Shown: positions 1 through 12,689, counted from the stretch's first letter. The stretch is 64,000 nucleotides of DNA from Bedellia somnulentella (GCA_963576735.1 OY755180.1:18690678-18754677), one strand, 5' to 3'. Numbers and translations are program-made. The notes: generated by a model from the sequence alone, not told the origin.

Positions 1-1835
1 CTCAGCCTTCTTTTCCCCAACAGTATTTTTTACTCATAAAAGTAACATTAAGATTCTCATTACTAAAATGCTTTATAAATGACACCGCGGATTGCAATCC
101 GCAGCGACACACACACACACCATAATAACACGTAATCCGCTCTCAAAGCAGTAAAACTGGAAAAATCCTGTTATAAAATTTTAAGCGTCTCTTTTCAATA
201 TGGCGGCTTTCCCGCGGTTTTAATCTGATTACATGTATTACAAAGTATTTGCTCTAGTTACTTCCTTTTTGTTTGCAGCCGTAGTATGCGAGTTAAAAGA
301 AGCATGAAATTAGTGTGAGTGCAGTAGTAATGAGATTAATTAGAAGTTATTTTATGTAAGGTTATATACGACAGGGTTAGAATCAAAGAGATTTGTGAAA
401 GATATGGTGTTGAAAAAAAGTTGCAAAAAAGGTAGAAAGAGAAATGTTGAGGTTGTTTGGGTCGACGGAGAGAACGGATTGGAAAATTAATGAATGTGAG
501 AGAAACGAGAGCGGCGATCCATTATTTCTGCCTAGCCAAAGGAAATTAATAGTATAGGATAAAAGAAAGATGGAAAAATAATATTCCTTGCCAGCAACTA
601 AATACTGCTAGATTGATTACAACTTGGCTCGTATTCTACACAATTCCACGTAGAGCCAGCTCTGCAAAAATTACAAGCGCTCTGTATTTATTCGGAAAAG
701 CTGCATTTCGTTCTAACAGCTGGCCGGAACCGGAAGTACAAACAGCAATTTACTCAAAACAAAAACCGCCATTATACGAACTGGCGTAAACTTAACTATA
801 GCTCACAGAATCGCTTGTCGTTGAAAAACTGTTTGGAGTTTGAAATTGTTTATTTTTCATTGCTTCTAAATAATAGCGTATCAGGGTGGACTATAACTAC
901 CCATTATTTTTTAAAACTGATGAGCCAGTTGACAAATGAATCTAGTAATAAGATATGACCCAGCAACAAATCATTTATACTGACATCGTAACGTGATGGT
1001 GCTATTACAGTAGAGCTATGCAAGGATATTAATCCATGATTTAATTTGAATTGATTGGATGAAACTGTGTTCTCATAAAACCAATAGAATTGCTTCAATT
1101 ACCTGTATGGGAGATATGTAAAAACACATTAACTTCTCATATCTGTAGTACATCACAGCCTTAAGTTGTTTTGTGGTCAACTGCCTACTTGCTGTAACGC
1201 CTAGAACTCAAGACACAAGTAGGTCCCCGGGACGAACTCTTAGTGAAAATGTCGATTAGTTTTAGGGGCTAAATATCGTGATTGTTAAACACCATATTAG
1301 GCTAGGCTTAAGCTCTTTGGTTGGGAAAAATATGAGTTGTGATAATCATTCATTTCACTTATAAAAAGCTGTATTATTCATGAGTGAAAGGCATCATATA
1401 TTATTGTGTAAAAAATAATTACTTTTTCATTTAAGCCGCTTTTGCTTCACGAGCAACTCATCGCTGGTGCACTCGTCCATTCATAAATTAATTTAAAAAA
1501 TAATCGATTATAAATATATAGTTATATATACATAGTTATTTAGTTCAACGATGATATTAAAAGCATGGTTTATGAGTGTAAGTTGGATGGTTCCCAATTT
1601 AAGATCGTCAAGGACCGCAATTAAATTTTGCGCATTCCCGAATCTAGTTGAGGTAATAAATACCGTGTGACCTTATTTCGTTCTACGTAATTCACTTAAG
1701 TGAAAATTACATGATATTTCGTGTATTTCGTAGAAATTAATATGTTGTTTCTGGATTACATTAATGTTTTATATGAAGTGGTGTTTTTATTTATTTCTAT
1801 GTGTGTTTTAAATATGTGTCGCACTGATCATTTTT
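1..1835. other. Unassigned AT-rich DNA
   Basis: A short CA run at 104-119 and YY1/Pho-like motifs at 197-207 and 766-776. No gene or recognised repeat. Confidence 0.6.
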
Positions 1836-2452
1836 AGGGTTCCGTAGCCAAATGGCAAAAACGGGACCCTTATAGATTCGTCATGTCTGTCTGTCCGTCC
1901 GTCCGTCCGTATGTCACAGCCAGTTTATTCCGAAACTATAGGAACTACATTATTGGAAATTGGTGCGTAGATGTATTCTGTAAACCGCATTAAGATTTTA
2001 AAATAAAATCTGAAAAAAAAAACCAAAATTTTTAGGGTTCCCCATACATAGAACTGAAACTCAAAATTTTTTTTTTATCAAACCTATACGTGTGGGGTAT
2101 CTATCAAAAGGTATTTGAAAATGATGTTGAGGTTTCTTATATCATTTTTTTCAAAACTGAATAGTTTGCGCGAGAGACTTTTTCAAAGTGCTAAAATGTG
2201 TGTCCCCCCCCCGTAACTTCTAAAATATGGGCATGATAATACTGAAAAAAATATATGATGTGTATTACTATACAAACTACTAACGAAAATTGGTTTGAAT
2301 GAGATCTAGCCCGTAGTTCTATTTTTAAACGTCATAAATCAAATTACTTACCTAATTTGGCTCCCATGATTTTCACACAAACGGGATTTTCTATATATAT
2401 GATAGTACGGAACCCTTAGTGCGCGATCCGACTCGCACTTGGCCGGTTTTTA
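1836..2452. repeat. Dispersed lepidopteran repeat (GGTTCCGTA ... CTTGGCCGG)
   Basis: Starts GGGTTCCGTAGCCAAATGGC, includes a CTGTCTGTCCGTCCGTCCG run, and ends CGCGATCCGACTCGCACTTG then GCCGG and T's. I recognise this beginning and end from many lepidopteran intergenic sequences. No ORF; classification unknown. Confidence 0.7.
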
Positions 2453-2503
2453 ATCAGATGTGTGCAACGATAATTTCAATATGATCGCTATTTTATTTTA
2501 TAT

Positions 2504-2580
2504 TATAGAATAGAATAACTCTTTATTGCACATCAAACACAAATTTACAAAAATAATAATATGATCAAACAGTTATATGT
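2504..2580 (-). repeat. LINE 3'-end fragment
   Basis: Minus strand reads TTTGTGTTTGATGTGCAATA, then AGAGTTATTCTATTCTATA. The same 3' end occurs on the plus strand near 21510-21605. Confidence 0.6.
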
Positions 2581-2645
2581 CTGTAAAAAGGGGTTGTTTT
2601 TATTGTTTGTATTACACTGCATTACAGTAGAGTAAGCTGAGAACA

Positions 2646-2722
2646 TACATACATACATATATATGTACATATTCTCACGCCGTTAGTTCCCATTGGGGTA
2701 GGCAGAGACTATCGATCGCAAA
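2646..2722 (-). mobile_element. Family B LINE 3' fragment
   Basis: Minus strand ends CTACCCCAATGGGAACTAAC, GGCGTGAGAATATG and a GTAT tail. Only the last 75 bp is present. Confidence 0.75.
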
Positions 2723-3058
2723 TAAGCTGAGTACCCTTCGTATCTATAGATATGGTTTTATAGTATACCATTAAGTGTACACATTAATAGTTATTGATTT
2801 TAACTCTGGTACTTATTGAACTGTAGTTGCGTTGATAGGGAAATTTAATGTAATTTTTAATGTATATTTTATCCTTAAGGTGAATCTTCTGTATGCTAGA
2901 AGTGATACTGCTAGTGATATTACACGTGTGCTTTTACAAATTAAAAGTGGGACAACCATGATAAAAACCAGTATAAAAACAAATTATGGAATTTATCAGC
3001 TACAGTTTATGGCTGAGAACGAAGGCCAGTTCACAGCATGGGCAAGTATGATGTGACG
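2723..3058. other. Unassigned DNA
   Basis: A 74-codon ORF (2832-3056) has no recognisable similarity; nothing else seen. Confidence 0.5.
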
Positions 3059-3293
3059 TCATACATACACTCACTCACGGCCATAAATCCCAAAAAAGGG
3101 TAACCAGAACTTTGGAGCTCGAAACTCCTCAATCACAGATGGTAGAAATAGAGTATCGTTGGTGATCACCAACCGGATCGCCCAAATACCAATTTAAAAG
3201 CCCCATACCCTTAGTCGCCTCTTACGACACCCGTGGGTATTAAAGGGCCACTGCACTGCACTACCATTCTAAGCCGGCACTACACGACACTGT
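3059..3293 (-). mobile_element. Family A retroposon, older subfamily A3
   Basis: Minus-strand copy with the A3 hallmarks: CCCGTGGGTG then TCGTAAGAGGCG, and GATACTCTATTTCTACCATC in the centre. About 30 bases of extra sequence separate the head from the middle. Confidence 0.7.
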
Positions 3294-3770
3294 ATAACGG
3301 TGTGACATCACAGTTCGTTAATACTAGGCAGTATTAACCAATAATTTGAAACGCCTTTATAAAAATTATAGTTTTACAAAATTTTATTTGGTAATACTTG
3401 TTATTGGCTATGTTTATAATTGTATTAAACATTGATTGTATGGTTTGCTGTTAGTATTCCAAACAAATAAAATAAAAAAGAAAACTGCATTTCATTCCTT
3501 AATTAATGACCAAAAGATAGGTTAGTAGAGATACAAAAGTACAGGAATGAATCCATTTAGTGAATGTGAAAATTAAGGTCTCATTTTGCCAGCAACGAAT
3601 ATAATTAATTAAATGAAAATGCCAAGCAAATATTACGTTACTATCAATCATGATTATATTATATGACGTGGCTTGACAGGATCGCTTGCTTCACATGTGC
3701 GACTAAATGTAAGACAATTAAGGGAATTTAACGAATAATTAATATTTTTGTTATAATAATAATTGCTGTG
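3294..3770. other. Unassigned AT-rich DNA
   Basis: Nothing recognised. Confidence 0.6.
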
Positions 3771-4015
3771 TAGTGTCGGCTTAGAATAGCACTACCCCAT
3801 TTCTTCCCGTGGGGGTACGTAAGAGGCGACTAACGGTATTGAGGCTTTTAAGGGATTTTTGGGCGATGCGATTGGAGACCCATCACCAACAACCTTTATT
3901 TTACCATCTTTTCCCCACTCAACTTTCCAAAGGTGGCTGAGGAATGTCTTATTCCTTGGCTCTGGCTGCCCCTTCTGGGGATTTGTAGCCGTGAGTATAT
4001 GTATGTATATATGTA
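3771..4015 (+). mobile_element. Family A retroposon (A1)
   Basis: Reference layout of the family: head CTGTGTAGTGTCGGCTTAG, AAGAGGCGACTAACGGTATT, GGGCGATGCG, TTTTCCCCACTCAACTTTCC, AAGTGGCTGAGGAA, GGGGATTTGTAGCCGTGAG and a GTAT tail. No tRNA head is recognisable; GGTTGGAGACC may be a weak B box. Confidence 0.85.
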
Positions 4016-4232
4016 TAATTGAACGCACATAGATTTAAATACTATGTTTCTTTACCTGACATAGATAAGCAGCAGTATAAGATATTTGCTATTTATAAAT
4101 GAAGTAATAAAGCAATTTAAAATGATTCCACCACAGAGCACCTTTAATCGTCATGTAAACCATCTGCAAGATTTGTTTGATATAAGTTATCACGATACCC
4201 AAATTATTGAAAAAAAATATTCTATAATAAAT

Positions 4233-4458
4233 CATAACTCACGGTTATGAATCCCAAAAATAGGTGCCAAATCTTCAGAATTAGAAATCTCTCTGCCACA
4301 TTTACAAGTTGAGTGTGGAAAAGGTGATTAAATAAAGCATGGTTAGGGATGGGTCTACAGCCACATCTCCCAACATTCACTTAAAAAGAGCTGACAACCC
4401 TAAGACGCATCTTACAATACTCGCAACAAGAAATGGTTCAGTGCGATTCTAGGATAGC
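4233..4458 (-). mobile_element. Family A retroposon, highly diverged
   Basis: Recognised by order of blocks: CTCACGGTTATGAATCCC, TTTACAAGTTGAGTG, GATGGGTCTACAG and a decayed head. One of the oldest copies. Confidence 0.5.
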
Positions 4459-5655
4459 TATCATAACTTTCAAAACTTGCCAAAAAACTTATAACATAAT
4501 TTAGTTCTCTTATAACGACAGCTCATGAATTATGAATTCTTCATTATTCTCGACGGGCATTGTCGAAAACTGTAAACGGCTATATGAATAATTAAACATC
4601 GTTATTAATGAAATATCAAGATGAGTGACGGAAAGCCTCACTCGGATTGAATAGGCCACTTGTTGCGTTACATTGTTGCCACAAAAGAGGTTTGTTTTTA
4701 GTGAATAACTCATTGGTGAAACCAACTGGCCAGTTGTGTTCTATTATTCAAACGCTTGTTTCGAAGATTGGAACTCGAGTCGGTTTGACTCGTGACTGAC
4801 CTGTTTAGTGTTGACCTTTTTTTGGAAAGGATTTGTTGTGTAATTGGTACGTTTGTGATTTTGGTGCTAACATTAAATGAACGGAATGAAAAATCAATTT
4901 ATCATGGTGCATATTTTGGTTTGGGTTTAGTTTTTGCGAGCTACATTTTCGGTTTTGTATGAAACGAATAAGATTTTTAAAGCTTTTGAAGTAGTTGGTT
5001 GGTAATGTTGTTGGAAACCCATTACAAAATTGATTTCAGCCTTTTTGATTTCACAGAAATTTTCACAATTTTCTCCCTGAAGGGGCGTTGAAATTAATGA
5101 TTCTTATCTTAACTATCTGGGTTTCACTGGATGGACTGTAATGAACTGTGTACATTTCATTCAAAAATAATTAGTTTTATAATCAAATGGTTTCTACCTT
5201 TACGTATTCATGTTACATTCATGATCATCGATCCTAAAGTCAGCCATGTAACACTAATCCCCCACCCTACTCAAAACACTTTAAGCTCGTAAGATACAAT
5301 TTAGCACCTAATCCAAGAACATAGTAATGATGATGGTCCTCCAACCAGCTTCATAAAGAAGCTGTCTAAGCTGCTTAGTGTTAATTTTATGCCTTTGAAA
5401 CGATTTCCTAGTTTACGAGGTGCAAGCTCTTAGCTCTGTAGGGGACTTAATTGCAGGTCTGACCGAGCACTATGTTTTAATGACTGGACGCCTGAGATGA
5501 GAGGTTTACAGCATTCAGGAGAAGTGATTGTGTGCTAAGATGACTATGTATGGGAGGAAGGGTATTTTGAATTTTGTAAGGGTGATAAAAGTTTTTTATG
5601 AGTGTGATTCGATTAGTAATCAAATCACGTAAAATCGCTCCTCAATTATTGTATA
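4459..5655. other. Unassigned DNA
   Basis: No supported ORF or repeat. Confidence 0.6.
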
Positions 5656-5907
5656 GCTGTGTAGTTTCGGCTTAGAATAGCACTACCCCAATTCTTCCGG
5701 TGGGTGTACGTAAGAGGCGACTAACGGTATTGGGGCTGTTAAGGTATTTTTGGGCGATGCGGTTGGAGACCCATCACCAACAACCTCTATTTTACCATCT
5801 TTTCCCCACTCAACTTTCCAGAAGTGGCTGAAGAATTTCTAATTCCTCAGCTCTGGCTATCCCTTCTAGGGATTTATAGCCGTGAGTATATGTATGTATG
5901 TATGTAA
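5656..5907 (+). mobile_element. Family A retroposon (A1)
   Basis: Full length from GCTGTGTAGTTTCGG to the GTAT tail, few differences from the 11.6-kb copy. Confidence 0.85.
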
Positions 5908-6549
5908 AATAGATCAAAATATCTTGACATATTTTTGTCTATATAATTTACAATATCGCCTTTCGCTCAACACTGGTCATAGATTACACTATTTCTCACT
6001 TAATCTCATAATATAACATTATTACTTTTTTTAAAGGGTCATTCATAGACTAGATTTCTTATTTTATACGAACCGTTTGATTCACTACGAGCGACTTCTC
6101 ATGTGTCTTAATTAGTTTTGTTTGCGCGAGGTCAACCAGTTGATCCCACTTGGAAATTATCTCGAATGATTGTTTAATGGATGACCTCTTTTGACGCCGC
6201 AGTTATCAATGCGACAAATAAGTTTAAAAATATTATCACACTGTAAATATCTGCGGGTATGGCAGAGGTGCTGTAAGGTTTCAAGCTTTTTTGTATATGT
6301 TACGCGTCTCTTATAGTCCTCATAATTTGTCTCCCATTTATACTCGTAGTACAGATTTTATTAAAATTTTTCATGGATACTCACTAACAGAGCTTCAATA
6401 TTTTAAAGCAAATGTCCATAATGTGCCTTTACATTTTTTTAATTGACTTCTTAGGTAGTTAGTAGTCTAAGGTAGTTTTACTGTGACAGAAAAGGGATAT
6501 CTTCAATTACTATATATGTTAAAGAATAAATAAAGGAAAGAAAAATTTC
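5908..6549. other. Unassigned DNA left of the tRNA-like array
   Basis: Nothing recognised. Confidence 0.6.
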
Positions 6550-6594
6550 GACACAGACGGGAATCGAACCCGCGACCTCGGGTATACGCCCCCG
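6550..6594 (-). pseudogene. Truncated tRNA-like copy (3' half)
   Basis: Holds only the T arm, anticodon arm and 3' acceptor strand, with a few differences from the array (anticodon loop GCGTATA). It breaks off into a TTA-rich run at 6595. A diverged outlier, older than the homogeneous units. Confidence 0.6.
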
Positions 6595-6730
6595 TCTTTA
6601 TTATTATTATTCTTTATTATTGTTCTTTATTTATTAGCGATAATCCCCACATGAGGTTTTCATGAACAAAAACGATCAAATTACTATATATGTTAATAAA
6701 TAAAGAATAAATAAAGGAAAGAAAAATTTC

Positions 6731-6801
6731 GACACAGGCGGGGATCGAACCCGCGACCTCGGGTAAACGCCCCGACGCTGTGCCAACTGAGCTACCGTGT
6801 C
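6731..6801 (-). tRNA. tRNA-like gene, inverted copy
   Basis: Same 71 nt in reverse orientation, with the T5 run to its left. With unit 1 it forms a large inverted repeat (arms about 6694-6829 and 6886-7012) around an asymmetric loop of spacer. Confidence 0.6.
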
Positions 6802-6904
6802 AATTGGCTGCCAGTGCGAAATTCTTCTATCCTTTATTTCTTTTACACGTTTAAGTAGTGTTTGCGTTTCCTACCTCCGAATTATTTCGCACTGGCAGCC
6901 AATT

Positions 6905-6975
6905 GACACGGTAGCTCAGTTGGCACAGCGTCGGGGCGTTTACCCGAGGTCGCGGGTTCGATCCCCGCCTGTGTC
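6905..6975 (+). tRNA. tRNA-like gene, array unit 1
   Basis: 71-nt cloverleaf: 7-bp acceptor (GACACGG with CTGTGTC), 4-bp D stem with one C-C mismatch, 5-bp anticodon stem (TCGGG with CCCGA), loop GCGTTTA, 4-nt variable loop, perfect 5-bp T stem around TTCGATC. The nominal anticodon is GTT (Asn), but position 33 is C instead of T and the body does not resemble a normal tRNA-Asn. A box (TAGCTCAGTTGG) and B box (GGTTCGATCCC) are intact and a T5 run lies 4 nt downstream, so RNA polymerase III could transcribe and stop here. More likely a tRNA-derived repeat than a translating tRNA. Confidence 0.6.
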
Positions 6976-7214
6976 GAAATTTTTCTTTCCTTTATTTATT
7001 CTTTATTTATTAGTAATAAGCCCCACATGAGGTTTTCATGAACAAAAAGATTTAAATTATGTGATAGTTAGGCGTTTCCAACATTTGCATTCTATCTGAA
7101 AAGGTAGACAAGTGGCCTTTCAAATTAGTAATAATTCGGAGGTAGGAAACGCAAACACTACTTAAACGTGTAAAAGAAATAAAGGATAGAAGAATTTCGC
7201 ACTGGCAGCCAATT

Positions 7215-7285
7215 GACACGGTAGCTCAGTTGGCACAGCGTCGGGGCGTTTACCCGAGGTCGCGGGTTCGATCCCCGCCTGTGTC
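7215..7285 (+). tRNA. tRNA-like gene, array unit 2
   Basis: Identical to unit 1 and exactly 310 bp downstream of it, with the same A and B boxes and T5 run. Confidence 0.6.
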
Positions 7286-7524
7286 GAAATTTTTCTTTCC
7301 TTTATTTATTCTTTATTTATTAGTAATAAGCCCCACATGAGGTTTTCATGAACAAAAAGATTTAAATTATGTGATAGTTAGGCGTTTCCAACATTTGCAT
7401 TCTATCTGAAAAGGTAGACAAGTGGCCTTTCAAATTAGTAATAATTCGGAGGTAGGAAACGCAAACACTACTTAAACGTGTAAAAGAAATAAAGGATAGA
7501 AGAATTTCGCACTGGCAGCCAATT

Positions 7525-7595
7525 GACACGGTAGCTCAGTTGGCACAGCGTCGGGGCGTTTACCCGAGGTCGCGGGTTCGATCCCCGCCTGTGTC
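7525..7595 (+). tRNA. tRNA-like gene, array unit 3
   Basis: Identical to unit 1, another 310 bp on. Spacer also reads as identical. Confidence 0.6.
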
Positions 7596-7834
7596 GAAAT
7601 TTTTCTTTCCTTTATTTATTCTTTATTTATTAGTAATAAGCCCCACATGAGGTTTTCATGAACAAAAAGATTTAAATTATGTGATAGTTAGGCGTTTCCA
7701 ACATTTGCATTCTATCTGAAAAGGTAGACAAGTGGCCTTTCAAATTAGTAATAATTCGGAGGTAGGAAACGCAAACACTACTTAAACGTGTAAAAGAAAT
7801 AAAGGATAGAAGAATTTCGCACTGGCAGCCAATT

Positions 7835-7905
7835 GACACGGTAGCTCAGTTGGCACAGCGTCGGGGCGTTTACCCGAGGTCGCGGGTTCGATCCCCGCCT
7901 GTGTC
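7835..7905 (+). tRNA. tRNA-like gene, array unit 4
   Basis: Identical to unit 1. Its following spacer is cut off near 7988, where the sequence changes to ACTATATATGTT, the same string that flanks the inverted copy at about 6680. Confidence 0.6.
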
Positions 7906-7990
7906 GAAATTTTTCTTTCCTTTATTTATTCTTTATTTATTAGTAATAAGCCCCACATGAGGTTTTCATGAACAAAAAGATTTAAATTAC

Positions 7991-10900
7991 TATATATGTT
8001 GTCAAACTAATCTTCTACATAATCATTAAACGTTAAATTTCATTAATGTTAAAACGTAACTTTATACGAATGTAATATTGAATACCCTAAATATTTCGTA
8101 ATCCGTTTCACCTTGAATTAACTGAAGTAAAACCAACGACATCAAATATGAAAGTCTAATTAATTTAGAGCAAGCAGGCATTTGCGAAGGTGCCACCCAC
8201 GCACAGAGCGGCTAAATTTAGATGTCATTAATTATTCAGAACATTCGCCGCTTATTGTTTTTTGCAAAACTCCCGGCCCAGGTTTTGTGAATCTGATTTT
8301 AATTTATTTGATAGTTAGATAACTTCGTCCGTTCAACAAACACCAAAGTTAATAAAAAGCGAGCGTGCCGTGACTGTTATCGTACGTCTAGTGAAAAGCT
8401 TTGTACTTTTCATGGGTCCGTGCTTCAAAAGTAAATAAGAGCCCTTATAAAACCATTTCGTTGACCGTTTATCTAACTGTCTGTCAAGACCCTTTTCTCA
8501 GACCTTTGCGGTGTCAAACTGAAAAATATATTTTACGCTTAGGCAAATAAAAGATACAGATGTCTGTGCTGCGTAGTTCATATAAATGTACACTTTTTTG
8601 TTATAAAACTAACAAAGTCCAGCTTTGTTCTGACCAGTTTTATTTTTCACAATATTTAGTTGTTGTAGGCTGTCTATTTTTTACAGAACAATGTGGTAAA
8701 ACTTGGTGACCGCAGCCATATTGTCGTCGGAACAAGGAGTACAACTTTGCAAAAGTTTAGTTGGATTGAGTGCACTTTATTCTTTTTTGCGGTCGAGAAC
8801 AAATGGCTTTGTCTGACTCTGTAGCCGAGATGGCATTTTTTCTCATAGTGAATTATAAACTGTCGGGAAACTTTATTCCTAGTTCATTTTGTTCAGGTCT
8901 GGTGTCTTTGTAAGAAAATTAATGAAACCTGCCATACGTTAGGGTTCTCTTTAATATTAGATGTAATTAAACTTTCAAATCAAATTATAATAATTCTACG
9001 AGTAGTGTCCTATATAAGGTACTGACTACTAAGGTCGAGCGCGCTACATTTTAGTTTTAACTCTGTTAACGTGTTGCTTTTAAAAGTTAAAACAAACAAG
9101 GCTGCAGGTAAATTAGATTAAAAACTAATCAGAATAAAAGGCGCTACAATTTTTCTATCGCAACGAGGGATTTATATTTTTAATTTCATTTCTTTTATGC
9201 TCTGCAGCAAATGGAACTCTGGATTTCAGCCAAACGTGAAAAAAGTTTTTTATGCTTTATTTAGAATTTACGTTTTGTATACATTGCTAACTTAATTATA
9301 ACGGATGCCGTTTAATCGAGTTAAGGGTGTATTAAATCTGGTCCACTTTAACGAAGGCTTTTGAAATATTGTCGTGTGTATTGAATTGAGTGAGCGCGTT
9401 CAATGAATACTGGGTTATCCGCACCTGCCTCAATATTTGCTTGATATACTCTCGTGTTCCAACGATGTGAATAAACTGCCCGTAGAAGGTTTATGTTTGA
9501 ATCAAGTGATTTTAAGTGTTGCGGTAGATTTTGTTTTTTTTTTTAAATTCATAAATGTTCCAATAAAATCGAGTAGGGAGCCTTGTGTTTATAAACTGAT
9601 TACAAAAACTGAAGTTAAATCGGCCTATATGTGGAGTGCTTTGTTTGCATAAAATGCTGTGCTCACTATTTTATTGTATTAGCTAATAAACTGAAAGACA
9701 GATGCAAAAAGGTACTACAAGTTTAAAATAAGAATCTACTAATACTTTAAAATTCTTAAGCATTTATTTTAAAATCTTTAAGCATTTATAACATTCTCTG
9801 TACTCCGATATAGTGCACTATATTGCAGTCAGCGCTACATCCTTTTGGAACCAAGACAGTTTGCGATTGTTGGTCTTCTTCGTCACAATCAAAGTTCTCG
9901 TTAAATGATTTCTCTTCTCCTTTATTTTTTCGCATATAACAAGTATTTTGAATTAAGAAGAACTGATTGGTTTTAATCATTGCAGCTGTCACATCTTTAT
10001 CTCTTATAAAAAAATATTCTTCTTCGAGCAATTACCACTTCGTACTAAAGGCACTACTATTTTCCAAATGGCAGCCACAGCACAAATAGCCTTACATCTG
10101 TAATCAGAAATTCAAATCTAAGTTTGGTTTCCCCAGCGTAAAAGTTGCTCAGCTCGCAAGTAGCCCAGTTATCAAACATCTGGAGTGCAGCTGAACTTAC
10201 AGACGTATCCAGCATAACAGCGTTCAGACTGCTGGTGTGGAATGAGATACTGACTTTGAATAGTTACAGCTTTTTGAAATTTCCACCTGGAGTTTTGTGA
10301 CTTGGCGCAGTTCGCTGGTTTGGTTCATGTGTTTGCGAATCGGTTTTTAGCTTGTTTTCTTATGTACTTTTCGTTTTGGTTTCTTTCTAATAGTTTTTTA
10401 TCATTAGCTGCACCATCAAATAACCTTTCCTGCTTTTCTTCTCATTTAGTTTGTCTCTCCTAAACTGTGGCCTTAAAATTAACTACGCCGAAAGTAAGGG
10501 TGAAGAATATAATTTTAAGTCACACAACTACTTCACAATACTTTTCCCCAAAAAGATAAAATGTTGTTAACTAAATTTTTAACTGGAAAAAAGTCAAGCA
10601 CAAATATGCTTTCCTTTTAATCCAGACTTATTTTAAAATTGGTGCCGTAAATGCTAATGTATAAAAGAATCCTGCAAGATAAACCGTTCCAAACAAAAAA
10701 TACAAACTAAAAGCATATACAAACATTCTGTTAGAAGTAAAAAAATATAAATTCATTTCGCAAAATATTTCCAATCATATTACAAAGGCGCGAAATGGCG
10801 GTAGTCGAATAATTTACGATCGCTCGATTTGCTATTATCGGTACTGGCACCAGCAGCCAAAGAAATATCACTCTTATTTATAGGGCAATAAGAATTTCGG

Positions 10901-11646
10901 GGAAAAGGGTTGAATCGTTTATGTCGCTCTTAATAATTTGAAGCATTGAGTATGGAGAAATTGTATAACACATTTCCATTCATTCGAGCCATCCTTCAAA
11001 AATCATACAAATAATAAAATCATTTCATGTACGACATTTTAAAATGTAAACCCAAGTCAGCACCGAGCTCATCTCTTGGGAGACATTATGATTGATGTAC
11101 GCTACAGAATGCAGTAAAAGTTACCCATCTCATTCTTACATTGATGTTTTCCATGTGTGTGAGCGGTACCGAAATAGTTTGATCTATAAGTTATTCAACG
11201 GGTGTGCCAACATATCGGAAGTGTGATTGCACGTTGCAATGTTGGCAACTTTTGACAGTTGCATAATTGGTTTAGTTTGTTCGACATTTGAATCTCCAGC
11301 GCACGCCATCGCAATGGCCACTTTACTGAATAAATAAAAGTTTTCTTGTAAGCGGTTTTGCAAGTTGTGGCTAGATTAGTATTCTTGCAGTGTGTTTCGT
11401 TAGAATATTGCAAGACCATGCTAATACCCGTTTAGTTTACTGATGCTAGTCTTGATTCTTGTTTTTAACAAATTTAATTTTCATCTATATTTAACTTTGT
11501 CCTCTTTGTATGGATTGTTGTGTTGTAATGGGTATTCGGTGGTGCAGGGCCAGTGTCCTTGATATCAGTTTATACTAAAATATGAAATTATGTGTAATGT
11601 GTAATGATTTATTTGAAAATAATGATATTCAAGAAAGATCATTTAG
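7991..11646. other. Unassigned 3.6-kb stretch
   Basis: Free of recognised retroposons. Holds an 81-codon minus ORF (9786-10031) followed by AATAAA on that strand, and a YY1/Pho-like motif at 10793-10801. Could be intergenic or intronic. Confidence 0.5.
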
Positions 11647-11896
11647 CTATGTAGTGCCGGCTTAGAATAGCACTACCGCATTTCTTCCGGTGGGTGTACG
11701 TAAAAGGCGACTAACGGTATTGGGGCTTTTAAGGGATTTATGGGCGATGCGGTTGGAGACCCATCACCAACAACCTTTATTTTACCATCTTTTCCCCACT
11801 CAACTTTCCAAACGTGGCTGAGGAATTTCGAATTCCTTAGCTCTGGCTACCCCTTCTAGGGATTTATAGCCGTATGTGTATGTGTATGTATGTATC
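11647..11896 (+). mobile_element. Family A retroposon (A1)
   Basis: Full length. The tail begins GTATGTGTATGTGTATG, a variant of GTAT repeats. Confidence 0.85.
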
Positions 11897-12407
11897 ATTA
11901 AGCTGTTTTTGTTACACGCGTATATAATTTTACAGCGAAATTCCAGAAAGTAACATTTTCCAAATAATATAGATCGTAGACTTATCAAAGCTTATTATTA
12001 CAAAAATTGAATCTAATCCGAGTTTGTTACCTAATATTAGACTAAATAAGTTAAATATATTGGTATAAAACTAGCGTGGTTCACGATGAACTGCCTCCAA
12101 TGGTTTCTCTAAAAGCTTAACTCCGTAATAACTTAAGTGCGGTTTGATGGACGGTTTGTAGAGGCTTTGCCGCGTTTTCCAACCGACCTTTAAAAGCTTC
12201 CTAAATAGCTTAACTAACCTTTGTCCCTCTATCGGTAATGTTTATCACTAGTTTCTACTCTCCGTGGCAGGTTAATGTTGGAGTGTAAATGGCTTGTGAT
12301 TGTTTTAAAGACCTATCTAGCAGCTCCCAGGGATTATTTATTAATCATTTGCATAAATCTGATACTTATAATTGTACATATTTAATAAAGTTAAGTTTAA
12401 TAAAGTA
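11897..12407. other. Unassigned DNA
   Basis: Nothing recognised. Confidence 0.6.
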
Positions 12408-12656
12408 GCTGTGTAGTGTCGGCTTAGAATAGCACCACCCCATTTCATCCGGTGGGTGTACGTTATAGGCGACTAGCGGTATTGGGGCTTTTAAGGGATT
12501 CTTGGGCGATGCGGTTAGAGACCCATCACCAAAAACTTTTATTTTACCAAGTTTTCTCCACGCAACTTCCAAAAGTGGCTAAGGAATTTCTCATATCCTA
12601 GCTCTGGCTACCCCTTCAAGGGATTTTTAGCCGTGAGTATATGTATGTATGTATGT
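12408..12656 (+). mobile_element. Family A retroposon (A1)
   Basis: Full length; carries CCACGCAACTTCC instead of CCACTCAACTTTCC, shared with the 51.99-kb copy. Confidence 0.85.
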
Positions 12657-12689
12657 TAAAAAAGTTACACACATTCAGATTAATTTGAT

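Larger units (their letters stand above)
6602..7990. repeat. 310-bp tandem array with an inverted leading unit
   Basis: Four plus-strand units start at 6901, 7211, 7521 and 7831, period exactly 310 bp and apparently no differences between full units. Each has the tRNA-like part, a T-rich stretch and the block CCCCACATGAGG, then spacer with GGTAGGAAACGC. One inverted unit precedes them. The homogeneity indicates recent amplification or gene conversion. Confidence 0.9.

Noticed and set aside
6797..7030. 77-codon ORF across the first tRNA-like unit
   Set aside because: Lies over tRNA-like and spacer repeat sequence and is not repeated as a meaningful product.
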